Positions 5,398 through 8,121 of a DNA stretch of 8,121 nt are shown here, one piece after another (within the stretch, counting starts at the first letter, position 1; every line of letters begins with the position of its first letter). Source of the stretch: Actinomycetota bacterium (GTDB lineage: Bacteria > Actinomycetota > Acidimicrobiia > IMCC26256 > BP-133); contig JAUZEX010000842.1 of NCBI GenBank assembly GCA_030838815.1, positions 1 to 8,121 of the forward strand. Reading direction: 5' to 3'. The position numbers and the translations under genes were made by a program. Under the pieces are notes generated by a model. The model made no database searches. It was not told where the DNA came from and was given only the letters and a program-made list of their open reading frames with translations.

Positions 5398-5458
5398 CTC
5401 TCTCCGCGCGTACCCGCAGCCCCAGCGGTCAAACTGGCACCGACTGCCGAGAATGCGG

Positions 5459-6157
5459 TCAAACCGCGAGGTAACGGTGCACCAGGGCGGTATCGGCCGA
5501 CAGTTCGGCCGCCGTCCCCGACGCCACCACCGTGCCGAGCTCCAGGATCGAGGCCCGGTCGGCCACCCGCAGTGCCATCTCGGAGTTGTGCTCGACGAGG
5601 AGCATCGTCGTCCCCCGCTCCTTGAGGGCCAGGATGGCGTCCTCCACGTTGAGGGCCACGGACGGCGCCAGTCCTTCGAGCGGTTCGTCGAGCAGGATGA
5701 GGCCCGGGTTGGCGGCCAGGGCCCGGCCGATGGCCAGCATCTGCTGCTGGCCGCCCGACAGGGTGCGGGCCGGCTGGCGGGCCCGCTCGGTGAGGATGGG
5801 GAAGATCTCGCCGATCCGGGCCGGGTTCCAGTAGCCGGGGCGGCCCCGCATGGCGGCCAGGGCCAGGTTCTCGGCCACGGACAGGTTGGCGAACACCCGC
5901 CGCTCCTCGGGGACGTAGGCGATCCCGGCCCGGGCCGTCCGGTACGGCGGCCAGCCGGCGATGTCGGCGCCGGCGAAACAGACCCGGCCCGCCTTGGGCG
6001 GGACGAGGCCCATGATCGCCTTGAGCGTGGTGCTCCGACCGGAACCGTTGCGGCCGAGCAGGGCGGCCACCTCGCCCTCGGCCACCTCGAGGTCGATGCC
6101 GTGGATCGCGGTGCTCTTGCCGTAGCAGACCTCGAGCCCCTCGAGCTGGAGGATCAT
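5459..6157 (-). CDS. livF: Branched-chain amino acid ABC importer ATPase LivF, Walker A Lys replaced by Arg
   Basis: A 232-residue nucleotide-binding subunit of the hydrophobic amino acid uptake family. It has normal LivF length and ends. Seen in order: Walker A GRNGSGRS (35-42), the LivF-type AYVPEERRVF region (80-89), the signature LSGGQ (133-137), Walker B LILLDEP with Glu158, and the switch His190 in LLVEH. The strictly expected Walker A lysine is Arg41, encoded CGG. Reaching CGG from either Lys codon needs at least two base changes, so a single miscall is unlikely. Lys-to-Arg here usually severely impairs ATP hydrolysis in ABC proteins, so this half of the dimer may be weak and LivG may do most of the work. 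The ATG overlaps the livG stop (ATGA). Import of amino acids is the family role; the exact substrate cannot be told. Confidence 0.93.
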   Translation of the reverse strand: MILQLEGLEVCYGKSTAIHGIDLEVAEGEVAALLGRNGSGRSTTLKAIMGLVPPKAGRVCFAGADIAGWPPYRTARAGIAYVPEERRVFANLSVAENLALAAMRGRPGYWNPARIGEIFPILTERARQPARTLSGGQQQMLAIGRALAANPGLILLDEPLEGLAPSVALNVEDAILALKERGTTMLLVEHNSEMALRVADRASILELGTVVASGTAAELSADTALVHRYLAV

Positions 6158-6924
6158 TCCCGGCCCACCCCGACGAGGTACGCCTCCCGTACCTCGGGGT
6201 TCTCCCGCACCTCCTCCGGCGGCCCGTCGGCGATCAGGATGCCCCGGTGCAGCACCGACACCCGGGCCGAGATCCGCATGACGAGGTCCATGTCGTGCTC
6301 CACCAGCACGATGGTGCGCCCGCCGAGGACCCGCTCCAGCGTCCCCATCGTCTGGTGGGCCTCGGTGCGGGTCATGCCGGCGGTCGGCTCGTCGAGAAGG
6401 ATGATGGACGGCTCCGACGCCAGCGTCAGCCCCAGATCCAGGCGGCGCTGGTCGCCGTGGCTGAGGACGCCGGCCTCGAGGCGGCGCATCCCGGTGAGCC
6501 CCAGCTGGTCGAGGAGCTCCTCGACCCGGGCCGCCACGGCCCCCGTCCACCGGGGGCGGCGGAGAATGCCGCTGTCGTGGGGCTGACCGGCCATGGCCGC
6601 CACGGCCAGGTTCTCCTCCACGGTGAGGCCGGGGAAGACCGACGTCACCTGGAACGACCGGCTGAGCCCGAGGCGGGTGAGCTGGTGGGGGGCGAGGCCG
6701 GTGACGTCGCGGCCCCGCACCTCCACCCGACCGCTCGTCGGGCGGATCGCTCCCGACAGCACGTTGAACAGCGTGGTCTTGCCCGCGCCGTTGGGGCCGA
6801 TGACGGAGTGGAGCGTGCCGGCGGCCACCGTCAGGTCGACGCCCCGGAGGACCTCGAGGCCCCGGAACGACTTGGTGATCCCGACGGTGCGCAGCGCCAC
6901 GGTCGGCTCCTCGCCCGGGCTCAC
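6154..6924 (-). CDS. livG: Branched-chain amino acid ABC importer ATPase LivG
   Basis: A 256-residue ATPase subunit of the same importer. Walker A is intact, GPNGAGKT (43-50). The Q-loop region is SRSFQVTSVF (88-97), the signature is LSHGD (154-158), Walker B is SIILLDEP with Glu179, then TAGM as is common in LivG/UrtD-type subunits, and the switch His210 lies in LVEHDMD. The GTG start overlaps the livM stop as GTGA, with GAGGG about 8 nt upstream, which indicates translational coupling. In this family LivG and LivF pair under the LivH/LivM channel in the cytoplasm. The LSHG signature and TAGM motif also occur in urea transporters (UrtD), so a non-amino-acid substrate is possible. Confidence 0.95.
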   Translation of the reverse strand: MSPGEEPTVALRTVGITKSFRGLEVLRGVDLTVAAGTLHSVIGPNGAGKTTLFNVLSGAIRPTSGRVEVRGRDVTGLAPHQLTRLGLSRSFQVTSVFPGLTVEENLAVAAMAGQPHDSGILRRPRWTGAVAARVEELLDQLGLTGMRRLEAGVLSHGDQRRLDLGLTLASEPSIILLDEPTAGMTRTEAHQTMGTLERVLGGRTIVLVEHDMDLVMRISARVSVLHRGILIADGPPEEVRENPEVREAYLVGVGRE

Positions 6925-7952
6925 GCCGCCGTCCCCTCGACCGGCGCAACCGGCGTGCCGGGCGGCGCGCCCGGCGTGTCCTGTCCCGGGGCGAACCGGT
7001 TGCGGACCACGGCCCTGGCCCGCTGGGCGACGCCGGCCAGCCCGCTGGGAGCCACGAGCACCATGACGGCGAAGACGGCCCCGACCACCCCGGGCCAGTA
7101 CAACTTGGCCCACCGCTCGGGCCGGGCGATCAGCGTCGCTTCGAGGAACTTCACCGACACGGCTCCGGCGGCGGGGCCGAAGAACGAGTTGAGCCCGCCG
7201 ATCATCGTGATGAGGACGGCCTCACCGGTGGTCGTCCACCGCAGGGTGTCGGGCGCCACCTGGCGGAACAGGAAGGCCGACAGTCCGCCGGCCACGCCGC
7301 AGATCCCGGCCGAGTAGACGAAGGCCCGCTCCCGGTAGCGGACGGGGTCGAACCCGAGGAACGGCACCCGGGCCCGGTTCTGCTGGATCGACCGGCACAC
7401 CTGGCCGAACGGCGAACGGGTGATCCGCCAGGCGGCCAGCACGCACACGAAGGCCACGGCGGCGGTCATGTAATAGAAGTTGGCCGGCCGGCCGAGGTCG
7501 ATCCCGGCCAGCTTCCCGAGCCGGATGCCGACGAGGCCGTTCTCCCCGCCGGTGATCTTCGTCATGCGGATGGCGAGGAAGTAGAACATCTCGCCGATGG
7601 CCAGGGTGATCATGGCGAAGTAGATGCCGGTCGCCCGGCGCACGATGATCTTGGCCAGCGGGTAGGCGACGACCATGGCGACCACCGCCGCCACCGCCAG
7701 GTCGAGCGGCACGAAGGCCACCCGGCGCGACATGCGTCCGGCGGCGTAGGCACCCCAGCCGTAGAACATGCCGTGACCGAAACTGAGGTCGCCGGTGTGG
7801 CCCCACAACAGGTTGAGACCCATGGCGAAGACGGCCCAGATGAGGAACTCGCTGGCGTTGATGGTGCTCTTGCCCCCCGCCACCACCACATAGGGGAAGA
7901 AGTAGAGGGCAGCGGCGAACAACGCCATCGGGTGGATCCGCAACCGGCTCAC
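6921..7952 (-). CDS. livM: Branched-chain amino acid ABC importer permease LivM
   Basis: A 343-residue inner-membrane permease with about eight hydrophobic segments. It shows the family motifs MGLNLLWGHTGDLSFGHGMF (44-63), GIYFAMITLAIGEMFYFLA, TGGENGLVGI and, in the cytoplasmic coupling loop, RSPFGQVCRSIQQNRARVPF. The C-terminal tail (about 310-343) is Pro/Ala-rich and probably cytoplasmic. The GTG start overlaps the livH stop as GTGA, with GAGGG 9 nt upstream; longer in-frame extensions run into livH and are rejected. It forms the translocation channel with LivH. A 47-bp segment of this gene (7527-7573), encoding the TGGENG region, is repeated exactly at the window end. Confidence 0.95.
   Translation of the reverse strand: MSRLRIHPMALFAAALYFFPYVVVAGGKSTINASEFLIWAVFAMGLNLLWGHTGDLSFGHGMFYGWGAYAAGRMSRRVAFVPLDLAVAAVVAMVVAYPLAKIIVRRATGIYFAMITLAIGEMFYFLAIRMTKITGGENGLVGIRLGKLAGIDLGRPANFYYMTAAVAFVCVLAAWRITRSPFGQVCRSIQQNRARVPFLGFDPVRYRERAFVYSAGICGVAGGLSAFLFRQVAPDTLRWTTTGEAVLITMIGGLNSFFGPAAGAVSVKFLEATLIARPERWAKLYWPGVVGAVFAVMVLVAPSGLAGVAQRARAVVRNRFAPGQDTPGAPPGTPVAPVEGTAA
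7527..7573 (+). repeat. 47-bp exact direct repeat, internal copy (in livM)
   Basis: Identical base for base to 8075-8121, same orientation, starts 548 bp apart. This copy fits the LivM family sequence on both sides and is the original. Confidence 0.95.
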
Positions 7953-8121
7953 TCGAACACGCCCTCGACGCCGAACAGGCCCCGGGGCCGCACCAGCAGC
8001 AGCCCGGCCATGAGGAAGAACGGCACCAGCTCCGTGGCCGGGCTCCACCAGTAGACGAGCCCCGAGCGCAGGACGCCGACGAGGCCGTTCTCCCCGCCGG
8101 TGATCTTCGTCATGCGGATGG
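7949..8121 (-). CDS. livH: Branched-chain amino acid ABC importer permease LivH, C-terminal end (5' part off window, junction suspect)
   Basis: The last 56 codons of a reading frame are visible. Its C-terminal 40 residues, LVYWWSPATELVPFFLMAG then LLLVRPRGLFG, are typical of the final helix and 'VRPxGLFG' end of LivH permeases, and it sits just where livH belongs, overlapping livM by GTGA. The first 15 visible residues, IRMTKITGGENGLVG, are a LivM signature and are identical to the livM sequence encoded at 7573-7527. LivH normally has a glycine-rich 'GALVGG' type segment here. The frame upstream of 8075 is therefore probably not true livH. Confidence 0.8.
   Translation of the reverse strand, partial: IRMTKITGGENGLVGVLRSGLVYWWSPATELVPFFLMAGLLLVRPRGLFGVEGVFE
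8075..8121 (+). repeat. 47-bp exact direct repeat, terminal copy at the window end
   Basis: Identical to 7527-7573, and the match runs to the very last base of the window. It joins livM sequence to the end of livH in frame. An exact repeat ending at a contig terminus is typical of an assembly-graph loop. Confidence 0.95.

Noticed and set aside
5459..6949. Single long minus-strand frame covering livF and most of livG
   Set aside because: The upstream half is an Arg/Gly-rich shadow of livG in another frame. The LivF fold begins at the ATG at 6157, which has the ATGA overlap.
5459..8121. Urea (Urt) transporter instead of an amino acid transporter
   Set aside because: LivG has LSHG and TAGM motifs shared with UrtD, but LivF is LivF-like and no urtA or urease context is visible. 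Substrate is left open within the hydrophobic amino acid uptake family.
1..8121. tRNA, rRNA, transposase, integrase or phage genes
   Set aside because: None were recognised on either strand. Nearly all sequence is accounted for by the listed genes and gaps.

Overview
The window is high-GC DNA (roughly 70% by eye) with dense genes, many GTG starts, TGA stops and 4-bp start/stop overlaps. Together with an actinobacterial-type DUF6458-like membrane protein, an LPXTG-anchored surface protein and Pro/Thr/Ser-rich exported proteins, this points to an Actinomycetota chromosome. An uncultured Acidimicrobiia-like lineage would fit, but that is inference. Both window edges contain in-frame duplicated segments of neighbouring coding sequence, which suggests this is a whole short contig with unreliable termini.

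Layout. (1) 1-938, minus strand: the N-terminal membrane domain of an ABC exporter, cut by the window edge and carrying an internal in-frame repeat. (2) 939-1148: a regulatory gap holding a near-perfect SoxR-type box set between a -35 and a -10 element with a 19-bp spacer. This is a MerR-family promoter pointing into the exporter. (3) 1149-1418, plus strand: a small two-helix DUF6458-like protein, the only plus-strand gene, which overlaps the next gene convergently. (4) 4205 to 1396, minus strand: a two-component cluster in the order OmpR/PhoB response regulator, Pro/Thr/Ser-rich membrane-associated protein, HAMP-type sensor histidine kinase. (5) 4206-4325: a gap with a 14-bp-stem hairpin that contains the regulator's start codon, and a tandem array of 15-16-bp repeats. 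(6) 5318 to 4326, minus strand: a secreted LPRTG cell-wall-anchored protein of unknown function. (7) 8121 to 5459, minus strand: the translationally coupled core of a branched-chain (hydrophobic) amino acid ABC importer, livH (3' end only)-livM-livG-livF. No substrate-binding protein is in the window.

Working together: livH-M-G-F would form one importer, although LivF has Arg in place of the Walker A Lys. The response regulator, Pro/Thr-rich protein and kinase form a plausible signalling operon, possibly reporting on the cell surface next to the LPXTG protein. The exporter appears to be controlled separately by a SoxR- or MerR-family activator encoded elsewhere. No complete new system is evident. 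The most informative oddities are the SoxR-type promoter, the start-codon hairpin with its repeat array, the Walker A substitution, and the protein inserted between regulator and kinase.
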